Below, piece by piece: positions 1 to 10,511 of a stretch of 64,000 nucleotides of DNA. The notes below the pieces were generated by a model that did not search any database, was not told the origin of the DNA, and worked only from the letters and a program-made list of their open reading frames with translations. How positions within the stretch are numbered: position 1 is the stretch's first letter; each line of letters begins with the position of its first letter. This DNA comes from Dipteris shenzhenensis (lineage: Eukaryota; Polypodiophyta; Polypodiopsida; Gleicheniales), in NCBI GenBank assembly GCA_047967505.1, contig CM106539.1, one strand, 5' to 3'. The position numbers and the translations under genes are program-made.

Positions 1-98
1 AAGAGATTAACAAGCCTAGTTTCATCTCCTATGTTAGCATCTTGCATGTGTTTTGAATTGCCTATGCTAGACCTACTCACTTGATTATTTTTAGCCAT
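1..98 (-). pseudogene. gag: Gypsy family A gag, N-terminal fragment cut by window edge
   Basis: The reverse strand reads from an ATG at 98 down to the window edge without a stop. Its start (MAKNNQVSRSSIG) and the pattern LVNL about 30 residues in match the start of the other family A gag copies here (ATGs at 10512 and 56296, MAxxNQESRISI ... LVNYL). I chose this start because it lies about 350 bp inside the PBS, the same distance as in those copies. Gag would form the cytoplasmic virus-like particle. Only about 33 residues are visible, so intactness cannot be judged. Confidence 0.6.
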
Positions 99-444
99 AG
101 CTTGCTAAGTTCTTTCTTCTAAAACTCCAAAAACACTTCTTATATCTAGCTTCACAAACATCTATTCTTAAGTTTAGATCTTGGTTGGTCACATAAGATA
201 GATAGGTGGCCTTAATAGTGTCAAGGGATAGCTCCTGCCATGCTTTCTACTAGCTCAATAAGCCTTTTGGGCTCCATTATTAAGATCATAGCTCTCAACA
301 GTGTGTGCCATACCCACCGTAGATTGGGCTTGAAACATGTAGTGAATAAGTTCCACACAATCTTATCCTAATTGCCTAGACCTCTACCCCTAAGCTTAGA
401 TACTTAGGACCCCCTCTCCTTAAGAAAGGAATGAGTAACCAAAT
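99..444 (-). other. Untranslated leader of the left-edge family A element
   Basis: This is the stretch between the primer binding site and the gag start on the reverse strand. It aligns by eye with the leaders at 10160-10511 and 55925-56295: a purine-rich block with GAGAGGGGGTCCTAAGTA-like text just after the PBS, then a segment ending in a TTGGAGTTTT-like motif before the gag ATG. No reading frame of note. Confidence 0.65.
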
Positions 445-457
445 GCTCTGATACCAA
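445..457 (-). other. Primer binding site (initiator-Met tRNA type)
   Basis: The reverse strand reads TTGGTATCAGAGC directly after the LTR end (...GTAACA). This is the standard plant PBS complementary to the 3' end of initiator-Met tRNA. It fixes the orientation of the element as minus. Confidence 0.85.
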
Positions 458-1650
458 TGTTACGTACTTGGTACTCAAACAATTAACTTCTTAATTGCAT
501 AATAGTTGCAAGAAAGTTAATATGTTCTTTTAGTGTATTTTACTACTCATATAAGCTAGAATCTAGGTGGTGGTTAGGAGTCTACAAAAAACTTTCATTT
601 AGTTATTATGGCACTTTGAAATAACTACAAGAGAGAAAGGAAAATAAGAATGCAAGTGACACAAAAATGAGGACCGAGATTCTCATGGAGGCGGTCCCCC
701 CTCCAAAGGAAATTGTATTACTAAACTCATACAAGAGTCTTTCTTACAAGTTGCCCTCTGTCCCAAGACATCAAGCACCTTCAAAGGTGGAGAGAGCTAG
801 TAGGGAGCAAGGGAGATGAGTGGGAAGAAGAAGTACCTTTACAAGACATGAGTACTCCTACTTATCACTGGCTTAGCATAATACATAATAAAGAAGAGCA
901 CAACTTGTACCATGAACTTGCATAGGATTTGCACTCCTATTTTGCAAGTGTAGGCTTTTTCATGTGCACGTACATTAAGCAACAAACCTTGCATTGAACA
1001 TTGCCTTGTGTAGTGAGGTGAGTATCTCATTTTATGCATGAGATGCACTCACACACACACATGCAAAATTTTGAAATTTTGTGTGCAAGATCATTGGTCC
1101 AAAAGGTTGCTCAACCAATCATCTCTAGCTAGCCCGTGCACCCCCTCTCTTGTGTGTAGGCTGTTCCATGTGTATCCCCTCTTTCCTACTTATATGGTGG
1201 GCTATTATGTTCTTATTGGCTTGAAACGTGGCTAGCCAATAGCCTTATGCTTTGTGAGCATGAGAGATGGTGACTTTTGGATGCCACATGTGTAGGAGGT
1301 GAACTGAGTGTGCCATCTTTTGCACCAAAATATCTTTGCATGCCACATAGGCAACCTCAAGTTTGTGCATGCATGATCTGAGGGCATGTGGAATCCCCAC
1401 CAACCTACTGGCTCCACCCTTTACCTTTAGCTTTGGGAGCATTGATATTATATGTGCCCATTTTGGCCTTGAACACCCTTCTGGCCTTATACGAGGCCCT
1501 AGTGGGTAAATTCAATCCCCGTGACCTCCCCATGGGTTTGTGGCATTGAGGTGCTTACATTACATGAAAAGTAAAACTTGCTACTTTAGGCCAAAAATTT
1601 GACCTAAGTTAGTAGGGCCTCCCATGGCACCTACGACACATGCACATACA

Positions 1651-1653
<3 letters not shown>

Positions 1654-1695
<42 letters not shown>
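1654..1695. repeat. (TC)n microsatellite
   Basis: About 21 uninterrupted TC units inside the family A LTR. A shorter (CA) run follows at about 1731-1743. Confidence 0.95.
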
Positions 1696-1699
<4 letters not shown>

Positions 1700-1833
1700 C
1701 AAAAATTTATTGAAATGTACCAAAAGCAGTACACACACACACACTTCCTTCAATTTTTTGAAAGCCCTTATTAGCATGTGCCTTGGACATTTAAATCACA
1801 TACAAATAACTATTTGTGTATGTAGGTATGTAT

Positions 1834-1835
1834 GC

Positions 1836-1888
<53 letters not shown>

Positions 1889-1926
1889 TGTATGTACATA
1901 CATACATACCTACATACATACATACA

Positions 1927-1991
<65 letters not shown>

Positions 1992-2036
1992 GTGTGTGTG
2001 TGTGTGTGTGTGTGCCTATGAATGAATGAATGAATG
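1834..2036. repeat. Compound palindromic microsatellite
   Basis: Order of tracts: (TA)n, (TATG)n, a GTAC centre at 1894-1897, (CATA)n, (TA)n, (TG)n, then four ATGA/AATG units. The TATG and CATA arms are reverse complements and the TA tracts flank both, so about 150 bp can fold into one long hairpin with a small mismatch near 1910. The long YIYIYI/HTYIHT reading frames here come only from the repeat and are not genes. Confidence 0.95.
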
Positions 2037-2190
2037 CAAGCATGAATGAATACCCCTTTAGTCAAAATACTTTGGACCCTCTATGAGAAAGAAAGTTTCT
2101 TCAATGTCTTCATTCCTTCTCATAGCCGTCTCCACTTGTGCCTTTGTACATTTGGGCTAGAGCTATGAGTGATGGGAAATTATTTTATAT

Positions 2191-2937
2191 GATATCTATT
2201 GTGTTTCTTTCTTAGATTCATGTACTGTTTCCTCAAATCTAGTGTTGGTTCTCTTAAATCTCGTTTTGTAGATATCTCAATTTCTAGGCTCATTGAGTTA
2301 GTCTCTAAAAGGCTTCTCTCCTCCTTTTCTCTTGAGTCTAATGGGGCTTTAGTCCACATTCCAAGCATCCAAGCCATTCAAGGCTTAATAATATTTTCAA
2401 GTAGCACACTTCTCCCATATTGACATTATGCACTTTGTGATTTTTTGCCTCTCTTAGAGTAGATTTTGTCTAGCTTGTCTCATCATTGGGCTTTGATATA
2501 TTCTCATATTCACTTAAGCAGCCATTTATTCTATATTTATAGCATTTTCTCTAGCCCATGTAGCCCTTATGCCCCTGGCTAGAGGATTTTACCATGATAT
2601 TTCCATTATTCACTCCATCTTTTGCAGATTGAGCTCGTGTGATCAAATCTATTGGGACCATTAGCCCATTCTCTATTGTGCTTATAGATGTAGCATCAAA
2701 GTGTAAGGATACATGCCATATTGAATATCTTATAGGTGTGAGTTATGAGCTGTACATAAATAATGCAAATTTTTGATTATTTAATCAAAAAATTATTAGT
2801 TTCTAGCCCGAGTTCCATCCCCCCATCCTTCAAGGATTACCAAGCCTTTTGCGCGGGAAAGATGAAAGCCACTTAAGCAACCACATGGTGAGAAGGTATG
2901 CTATCTCTACATTTTGGGGAGCACCCCCTTGTGTTGA
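2191..2937. other. Unassigned sequence
   Basis: No recognised protein, LTR end or repeat. Short open frames exist on both strands (about 65-74 codons at 2180-2423) but resemble nothing I know. The (T)-rich text near 2180-2215 marks where similarity to the family A LTR fades out. Confidence 0.5.
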
Positions 2938-3600
2938 ACACTTTATTAGGCAACATCGCCGTCCAAATTCTTATGTTGCTCATTATTCTCTCCCATTGTC
3001 TTCTTCACATAGTGGTGGAAATTTCTGGAGACGAGAAGCATTCTTTTCTTAAGGCTCAGAATGCTTCTCAAGACTCAAGGCTATGACAAAAGCCACTTAT
3101 AACCGTTGTTCCTTTCAGAAGTGGTACCAGGACCTGTAAGCGGCTGCATAACATATGTCACCTACTCTTCAAAGTTGTCGATAGCAGTAGTAGGCAGGAT
3201 AAGTTGTATGTTTTAAAATTCTAGACTAAAGGTGGGCATATCACAATAAAACCTACAAAGGGAGTCAGAAAATTGGTCACCATATTATGGCCATGATGAG
3301 CATGTGAACACACTTACTATTCCAATGCATTCTCTTCCTCATCTCATACAGTAGCGCGTTCTTTTATTCAGACCATGGAAAACCATGACAGGTGAACTAC
3401 TCGAAGATCATATTTTTTTGACTTCAAGTAAAGGCTCCGTGGCTAACTTGGTTAATCCTATACTTGATGTTCCTATGAGCGAAGCTCCAAATCTTCATCT
3501 AGTAGCATAGCCTAATCGACCCTTGAATAAATTTGAAGGCTCATGCTACGAATTGAGAAATGTCACTAAACGTTTGCACAAAAAAACCTAATGGGGTGTT
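2938..3600. repeat. Segment D, copy 1 (direct repeat of 4614-5235)
   Basis: Shares a long collinear match with 4614-5235, with scattered substitutions and small indels. Shared blocks include GAGACGAGAAGCATTC, GGCTATGACAAAAGCCACTT, AACCTACAAAGGGAGT, ATTATGGCCATGATG and ACCATGGAAAACCATGACAG. No conserved reading frame spans it. Because copy 2 runs straight into a gypsy protease frame at 5230, D may be the degraded region upstream of that pol gene; this is inference. Confidence 0.7.
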
Positions 3601-3638
3601 ATACATGTGTGTACACATAAATATAGACATGTAACACA

Positions 3639-3675
<37 letters not shown>

Positions 3676-4256
3676 GCGCAAGAATGCCTATGAGAAAACT
3701 ACATCTAGTATGAAGGAATGGTGACCTTTTCAAGAGATACATTCAGAGAAACTTGTACATGCTCCAATTTTTCTAATCAAGAATCAAGAGGAGTGACTTG
3801 GATTGCAGATCTTTTATGTTCTAGAAGTTGTGATTTAAAATCAATGTCAATGTCATTAAAGACATTGAACTAACTACTCATCTCATGAAACACAACATTT
3901 CTCCCAATTTGGTACTAGCACGAGCTAGTAACCTTTTTTCCAAGAGGAAAACCCAACAAATATTCCGTTTCCTTTCACATGAAATTTTGTATTGTTTGGT
4001 TTGTCCCCTTACATGCACATATGCATTGCAGTCAAACACGACTGATCGAGGTTTTGATGCAATTCTATGGTGTCACAATGTATATGGCAAGACTAGGGGT
4101 GTCATTTTAATATGCTATACTATCCTAAAAGAGCCCGGTCCCAAAAGATGATTTTCATATTCATGCAATTTCTGTAGCTCGACACAAAAGCCATGGGCTG
4201 GTCTTGTAGCTCGACACGAAAGCCATGGGCCTCTGGCTCTGGCAGCCTGAGTTCAA
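3601..4256. other. Unassigned spacer with a (CT)n microsatellite
   Basis: Lies between the two D copies. It holds a (CT)n run at about 3641-3673 and a short direct duplication at about 4175-4230 (GTAGCTCGACAC with AAAGCCATGGGC repeated). No supported gene. Confidence 0.55.
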
Positions 4257-4655
4257 ACCCAGGCATTCCTCTTACAAGGTTTACCAGGCCTCCCCCTTTT
4301 CTCACTTCCTTCCGCAAACAAAAGGTTAACTTTGGGGACACTTTCTTTATTTTGCAACTTCAATCCCAGGCAATCCTCTAACAAGTTTAACCAGGCTCCC
4401 CCTTTTTTCGCATCTACAAACAAGGTTAACTTTGGGGACACTTTATTTTGCAACATCACCGTCCAAATTCTCTCTTTTTTTGCTTGCTTGCCTCGCCTGG
4501 GAAAGGCCACCCATCGCATGTGTTGGGGACACTTTATTTTGCAACATCACCATCCGAATTCTCTCTTTTTTCGCTTGCTTGCCTCGCGTGGGAAAGGCCA
4601 TCGCATGTGTGGACACTTTATTTTGCAACAGCACCGTCCAAATTCTTTTGTTACT
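4257..4655. repeat. Minisatellite, two related tandem repeat families
   Basis: At 4257-4450 a unit of about 97 bp occurs about twice (CCAGGC..TCCTCT, ACAAGGTT, then GGTTAACTTTGGGGACAC). From 4432 a unit of about 85-93 bp occurs about 2.5 times (GGGGACACTTTATTTTGCAA, then GCTTGCTTGCCTCGC and GGGAAAGGCCA). The last partial unit leads directly into segment D copy 2. Confidence 0.8.
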
Positions 4656-5235
4656 CGTGATTCTCTCGCCGTGTAGCTGCGCAAACTTTTGGAGACGAGA
4701 AGCATTCTTTTTGCTTCTCAAGGATGAGGGGGGCTATGACAAAAGCCACTTTTACCGGAAGTGGTACAAGCGCCCAACCATAAGAGGCTGCAATAATATA
4801 TGTCACCTACTCTTCGAAGTTGTCCATAGGAGTAGTAAGCATGATAAGTTGTATGTTTTATAATTCTAGACTATATCACAAATAAAACCTACAAAGGGAG
4901 TTAGACCATATTATGGCCATGATGTGCATGTCAACACACTTACTATTCCAGTGCATTCTCTTCTTGATCTCATATAGTAGCGCGTTTCTTCATTCCGACC
5001 ATGGAAAACCATGACAGGTGAACTACTCGTCGAAGATCATATCTCTTTGACTTCAAGTGAAGGCTCCTTGGCTTACTTGGTTAATCCTATACCTTATGTT
5101 CCTATGAGGGACATGAATCAAGCTCCAAATCTTGATCTAGTAGACAGGAACGAATTCAACGGCCTAATCGACCCTTGAATAAATTTGAAGGCTGATGATG
5201 CCAATCATTGAACATTTTTCACTAAACGTTTGCAT
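4614..5235. repeat. Segment D, copy 2
   Basis: Second copy of 2938-3600 in the same orientation, about 1.67 kb away. It ends where the gypsy protease frame starts. Copy 1 ends in a similar run (GTTTGCAC then poly-A) but has no protease after it. Confidence 0.7.
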
Positions 5236-6505
5236 GAAAAAAATCTGGTGATGATGCATAGCTCTATCAAGGGGCGCAGGGTGCGTATCTTGATAGATGA
5301 TGGAGCATCCCATAATATCTTAAACTATAGGATAGTGAAGAAATTAAAGCTAGCTCGTGACCATGCCTATAAAGTAGATATGCAATCTGCTCATCAACTT
5401 TGGGATACATGTGTTTCCCAAGTCCCATTGGAAATTCAAGGTCATACGATGCATCTTGATTTTCATGTTATGAACATGGATAGGGCTTATGTGGTGTTGA
5501 GTCATGAGTGGTTGCATGGATTAGGACCCTCCTTGAAGAGAAGCTATGAGCATAACTCTGACGTGAGTGGCATTAATGTGTTGCTTTTAGGAGAAAAGAC
5601 TATTCCCACATCCCCATTGATATGATGAATTAATAGATGCTTTCCTTTGTTACTCCTTGTAAGACCTGATGAAATGTTGTGTATTGAACATGGTTCTCGA
5701 AAGTTAAATCATGAAAGTCATGATAATACAAGTTTTGAACAAGGTTCAAGTCATGAATGTCATGCTATTGCTACCAGTAGCAATGATTCTCAAAGGTCAT
5801 CATATGATGACCCACTTGTTGTTCAATCTAATGCATATGTTATGAACATTGCAAATTACGCACATTGCAACTTATGTTAAGAACAATGCACATGTTAAGA
5901 ACATTGCAACACACAACTCTGTTACAAACAATACACATGTTAAGAACATTCTACATAATGAAAAAGTTAAGAACATTCAATCTGATGCACATGAAACGAC
6001 CATGGTCGCTACTTCTTATGAACATTGCCAATTCTATGGTATTACCATGGTCACTACTTCCCACAATGTTACGAACGAACATTGCCAATTCTATGGTATT
6101 ACCACATATAAGTATACAATTTCAGGAGTGGTTTAGGGAATGCCAAGATGTATTTCCTAATGAGTTGCCTACGGGGCTTCCTCCTGAATGTGCCACGGAT
6201 CATGGTACTGATCTTATTCTTGGCACTAAGCCCATAAGTAAACGTTCATATCGGAGAAGTCAAAGTGAAGCTATTGAGGTTGAAAAACAACTCCTTGATT
6301 ATATAGGTCGAGGATTTGTAGACCAAGTTCTTCGTCATGGGCATCACCAATATTATTGTGAAAAATAAAGACGGCACCATACACATGTATGTGGATTATC
6401 GTGATTTAAATTCGGTTACTATTAAGAATAAGTATCGGTAGATGATTTTTTTGATCATCAACTCCATGGAGCAAGCTATTTTATGAAGATAGATCTCCAT
6501 TCAAG
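5230..6505 (+). pseudogene. pol: Gypsy pol fragment: retropepsin and start of reverse transcriptase
   Basis: The first frame (5230-5622) has a retropepsin-like signature, ILIDDGASHNIL, followed by the YVVLSHEWLHGLGP block that in plant gypsy proteases reads like VILGxxWLxxLGP. A repeat-rich spacer follows. From about 6120 the text FPNELPTGLPPE and DLILGTKPISKRSYR is the usual entry into Ty3/gypsy RT, then VKNKDGTIHMYVDYRDLN before a stop and truncation near 6505. The RT catalytic YxDD, RNase H and integrase are absent. The fragment has at least one frameshift (near 6335) and several stops. It abuts an oppositely oriented LTR fragment. Confidence 0.75.
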
Positions 6506-6544
6506 AAAACAAAACCTCCCAATGGTTTTCTAACCTTGTGGTGC

Positions 6545-7022
6545 TTAAATTATATGGAAAACAAAACCTACTATTTTTGGCCGAAATCCGCATGATCAAG
6601 ACCATGGCATGTAGGACTCCTAGCCACTTAGTCTTGATCTATTATGGATTCTTTTAAAGGCCTTTTACCTATCCTTTTGGAGGCTGAATGATGCTTTTAC
6701 CCTAGAGTTTTATCCTAGTTCATAGTCTTTTTCCCCCTTGGGTCCCCTTACCTAAAGGATCGAATTAACTATGAAGGTTAAAACCTAGTTTTATACTCAT
6801 GTCCTTTGGTCCATTACATATGGACCCCTACTATGAGTGTTCAAGCTCTTTTGGGTCTTCATTCCTTCTCATAGTAGTCTCCACTTTTGCCCTATTACTT
6901 TTGGGCTATATCTATGAGTACTAAAGTAATTTCTCTTTGCTTCCATATTTTCCACTTTTAATAAATGGCAAATTTATGATGGAAAATACTTAAGGAGAGA
7001 TAAGAAATTAATTTTTATGACA
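6545..7022 (-). repeat. Family A 3' LTR fragment (outer part only)
   Basis: On the reverse strand this starts TGTCATAAAAATTAATTTC at 7022, the family A LTR start, and runs about 480 bp through the TCATTCCTTCTCATAG, CCTTACCTAAAGGA and CTATTTTTGGCCGAAAT blocks. It is then cut off, leaving no TATA region or U5. It belongs to the minus-strand element at 7023-8340. Confidence 0.85.
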
Positions 7023-7033
7023 TTACTCTCTTT
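7023..7033 (-). other. Polypurine tract
   Basis: The reverse strand reads AAAGAGAGTAA immediately before the LTR start TGTCAT. The same AAAGAGAGAGGTAA occurs before the 3' LTR at 58593. Confidence 0.8.
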
Positions 7034-8340
7034 AAGATCATAGTCATCCTCGACTATGGCTTATAGAAAATTACGTCATGCTTAGTCTTTTTTGCATTTG
7101 GGTAGAGGATCCCTTTTTACCCCATTGACTTCTACCATAATGGGTGATTAATCCCATTTGGTGCTTGGGAGATTTTGCTGCCACAAGCTTGTAGCCCTTA
7201 TACCTTTCAAGTAGCGTGGAAAAATCTACTTGATGCTTGGAAGACATGGCTATCGCAAGCATGTCTTATACATGCATGTACTTGGTACTTTAAAAAAAAA
7301 AGAAATTTTCAAAGTCAATTTAGACAAAATTTCTAGTCTTTATCAACCTTTTTACAAACCTACTCCTACCTTTGGAAATTTACAAGGTTTGGAAAATCTT
7401 TTAATTGAATGTCTTGCATCCATCTAGCATCTTCAAAGGGATAGTTCTTAATAATCTTACCACTTCTAAGAATTTTATCCTTATACTTTAAGATGCTTTC
7501 ACGCTATAAAATTTCTTCTTGGCCTTCAAATTCAAGAGGTTCTTCAATGATTGAATCTTTGGGTGGTTCACCCTTATAAGGTTTAAGAAGGCTTTCATGA
7601 AGTGCATTATGTATTAGCCAACTTCTTGTTGGTAACCTTAACTTATAAGCCATTTCAGTAATTCTTTTTTGTACTTAAAAAGGGCCATAATACCTTTTAG
7701 TCAATTTGGCATAGTACTTTTGATGGCCCGTAGGGTGACCTTGCTTTCCCTTTCCCATTCTAAAACTTAAACGAGCTCTAGGGAACTTTAGCAAGACCCA
7801 TTCATTTTCTTTGAAGGCTAAGGCTCTTCTGTGCTTATCAGTAGCGGCCTTTTGCTTTTGCTACGTTGTAGCTATAGCCTCTTTAATCTTTATAAAATAT
7901 TCTTTAAGATCATGGCTATACTCATCAACAGCAAATACATGCCCAAATTGCTTAGCTATCAATGGGAGTTTGGTCAAAGGATGCCTTGCCTATTGACGTA
8001 TGTATAATGTTATTATATGCATACTCAAGCAAAGGCAAATGCCTTTCCCATTGATCCCTTTGATCTACCTTTGTCACATAGGCTTTGAGTAGATCAAGAA
8101 TGGTAGAATTTGCAATTTTTCTTTGGCCATCCGTTTGGGGATAATAGGCCAAAGAGAAATTGAATTTAGTACCCAAATTTTCAAAGAGACCTTTCCAAAT
8201 ATTACTTGTCATTCTTGGGTCTGTATCAGATACTATGGACTCTGGTAAGCCATGATACTTGAATATTTGAAAGATAAAGAGGGTAGCTATATGATGAGCC
8301 TTGATAGACTTTTTGACCAGATCTTGTTTACTAAACTGGT
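7034..8340 (-). pseudogene. pol: Gypsy integrase core and chromodomain-like tail, 3' end of pol
   Basis: Reading leftward from 8340, the reverse strand encodes FSKQ, then HHIATLFIFQIFKYHGLPES and VSDTDPRMTSN with the second catalytic Asp, then SLAYYPQTDGQRKIANSTIL. The catalytic Glu position is changed: GQSE in relatives, GQRK here. A tail at about 7440-7800 matches the GPF-motif and LIHNAFHVNLLKPF regions of the copy at 57153-58260. Frameshifts and stops are frequent. The integrase is cut exactly where the plus-strand LTR at 8343 begins. The 400 bp left of the tail is the noncoding 3' leader to the PPT. Confidence 0.8.
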
Positions 8341-9148
8341 TATGTCATGAAAATTAATTTCATTCTTTCCTAAAGTATTTTCCATCATAAATTGGCCATT
8401 TATGAGAAGTGGAAAATATAGGATCCAAGAGAAATTAATTTAGCACTCATATCTCCAGCCATCAGGGCAAGAAGGGAGACTATTATGAGAAGGAACGAAG
8501 ACCCAAAAGAGCTATATTACTCATAACAACGGTCCCCATAAAGTGGGACAAAGGTTATAAGTAATAAAGCTTGGTTTTAACATTCATAATCTCGATCCTT
8601 TAGGTAAGGGGACCTAAGGGAGAAAAGACTATGAGCTAGGTTAAAACCTTAGGATAAACGCTTCATTCAGCCCCCAAAGGATAAGGAAAAGACCTTTAAA
8701 AGAATCCAAAAAGGCCATAGTCTGAGTGGTTAGGAGTCCCACGTGCCATGGGCAAACATTGGGGTTGCTCATGCGGGCAAGTAGGAACCCTAACAACTTA
8801 GGTCAAAATTTGGCCAAAAATAGCAGGGTTTAATTTTTATATATTTTATGTATTTAAAAGTCTGGAAACCAATGGCCGGGTCAAGGTTAATTAATTTATT
8901 TATTTTGACCTTGAAAAAGGGCTAAACAGATCCCTAGGGTTAACAGGGTGCACATACATTAATATTGATTTATAAGGTAAAGGGTACGTGCAAAGGTATG
9001 TGTGTGCATACCACATGACATCATGCTTGCATGTTGAAAAACGTGTTTGCATATGTGGCAGTTGCAAGAATTTTCATGCACTAATTTAATATGCATAAAA
9101 CATATTTCATATGTGGCATCTAGTAGCCCACCATTGCACATTTAAATT

Positions 9149-9453
9149 ATTGGCCAGCCACTTTTTTGGACCAATAAGGGAAGGATAGCCCACCACTTAT
9201 AAAGATAAGGGGTGGACTCACATGGTCAAGCCCACCATTGCATGTCTACTAAGCATTAACCTATTGGCCAGCCACTTTCTTCGACCAATGAGAAAAGGGT
9301 AGCCTACCAATTTTAAAGACTAGCCCACCATCCCAGAGCCATTTATTGGCTAGCCACCATTATGCAGCAATAGCCTTTGGATAGCACACAATTAAGAGGA
9401 GGGGTGCATGAGCTACTGCATGCTGATTGGATGAGCCACCTTTTTGGACCAAT
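9149..9453 (+). promoter_or_regulatory. Four paired ATTGG...CCAAT modules in U3
   Basis: Four 27-28 bp units begin with ATTGG and end with CCAAT (9149-9175, 9263-9289, 9345-9371 where the last box is GCAAT, and 9426-9453). Each has AGCCAC near its centre. Starts are spaced 114, 82 and 81 bp apart, ending about 57 bp before the TATA box. CCAAT is the site for NF-Y type factors; that these units bind NF-Y is inference. Confidence 0.6.
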
Positions 9454-9509
9454 CAGGATGCCAAAAAATCACGAGTCTTTGCATGTGTGTGTTGTGAGTG
9501 ATCTCAAGC

Positions 9510-9518
9510 TATAAAAGG
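9510..9518 (+). promoter_or_regulatory. LTR TATA box (TATAAAAGG)
   Basis: A consensus TATA box preceded by CTCAAGC and kept in the other family A LTRs (55275-55283 and 59768-59776). Transcription would start some 30 bp downstream, marking the U3/R boundary. Confidence 0.75.
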
Positions 9519-10147
9519 ACCACTTCACTTCATTACACACTCTAGTGTTCATGTGTTTGAACAAGCCTACTCTTGCACAAGGAATGCAAATCCTATGCAA
9601 GGCATTTTGCTTCATGCTATGCTCTTCTCTATTATGTATTATGCAAGCTATGACTAGTTGTATCTAGTCAATACTCTTGTCTTGTAGAAGGTACTCTCTC
9701 ATGCCCACTCATCTCCCTCGCTCCCTGCTAGCTCTCTCCACCTTTGAAGGTGCTTGAGGCCTTGGGACAGAGGGCAACTTGGTCATGATGCATGCTTGCA
9801 TGGTGTATGGTATTGCTATTGCCATACTACCAAAGAAGGATTGAAAGGATCCAAACATTGTATTTAAAAGACTCATAAGAGTTGAAATAATCCAATTTCC
9901 TTTGGAGGGAGGGACCGGCTCCATGTGAATTCCGGTCCTCTATGCTTGTCCACTTGCATTTTACTTTTTCCATCTCTTGTGTTGTTATTTTCTTTATGCC
10001 ATGTCAAGTTAATTAAGTCCTTTGTTTACTCCAACCAAGCACTTACTATCTAGCTAATATAACAGTGTTTCAAATGGCTAAGCAAATGATGTTACAAATG
10101 ATGTGCAATCGTCAAGTTAATTTGTATTAGCTTAGCTCCCGTAACAT

Positions 10148-10159
10148 TGGTATCAGAGC
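10148..10159 (+). other. Primer binding site, initiator-Met tRNA
   Basis: TGGTATCAGAGC lies one T after the LTR end and is a perfect 12-base match to the usual plant PBS. Confidence 0.9.
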
Positions 10160-10511
10160 TTAAGGTTTCTCTTTCCTTTCTTAAGGAGAGGGGGTCCTAA
10201 GTATCTATACTTAGGGGTAGAGGTCTCGTCATCTAGGATAGTTAAAAGTGTGAGACTTATTAACTACGTGTTTCAAGCCCATCTATGGTGGGTATGGCAC
10301 ACACCACCGAGAGCTATGGTCTTAATAATGGAGCCCAAAATTATTGAGCTAGTAGAAAGCCTGGTAGGAGCTATCCCTTGGACACCGGCACTGTTAAGCT
10401 CACCTACTATCTTTTGTGACTAGCCAAGCTCTACTTCTAGGTGTAGATACCCTTTTAAGCTAGATATGAAAGAAGTGTATTTGGAGTTTTTAAAGAAGGA
10501 ACTTAACTAGC
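10160..10511 (+). other. Family A untranslated leader
   Basis: Noncoding stretch between PBS and gag ATG, nearly collinear with 55925-56295. The copy at 56041-56145 has about 25 extra bases. Confidence 0.7.

Larger units (their letters stand above)
458..2190 (-). repeat. Family A gypsy LTR (5' LTR of the left-edge element)
   Basis: The reverse strand ends in GTAACA next to the PBS. It carries the same blocks as the clean family A LTR at 8343-10146: the CTCTCTCCACCTTTGAAGGTG-like R/U5 segment near 790, paired ATTGG/CCAAT boxes near 1105-1240, a GACCTAAGTT block near 1605 and the TCATTCCTTCTCATAG block near 2110. Several microsatellites have expanded inside it (1654-2040). The expected outer end (TGTCAT..., here on the right) is not recognisable, so the right boundary is approximate. 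Confidence 0.75.
8343..10146 (+). repeat. Family A gypsy 5' LTR, complete (1804 bp)
   Basis: Starts TGTCATGAAAATTAATTTC and ends CCCGTAACA, followed by a perfect PBS. It contains four ATTGG/CCAAT modules, a TATA box and a polyadenylation-like T/A-rich U5. It is the reference copy for family A here. The 5 bases before it (GGTTA) have no partner downstream because the interior is truncated near 10975. Confidence 0.9.

Noticed and set aside
1710-2043. Open frames of 65-103 codons on both strands (YIYIYI, VCMYVCMY, HTYIHTYI)
   Set aside because: Pure translation of di- and tetranucleotide microsatellites, with open frames in all phases.
2180-2423. Overlapping frames of about 65-74 codons on both strands
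   Set aside because: No recognisable domain, no homologous frame elsewhere in the window, and located at a decaying LTR edge.
4190-4275. tRNA or SINE-like signal (GTAGCTCGACAC and GAGTTCAAACCCAGG, like A and B boxes)
   Set aside because: No acceptor stem or anticodon arm can be built, and the B-box-like string is part of the local minisatellite.
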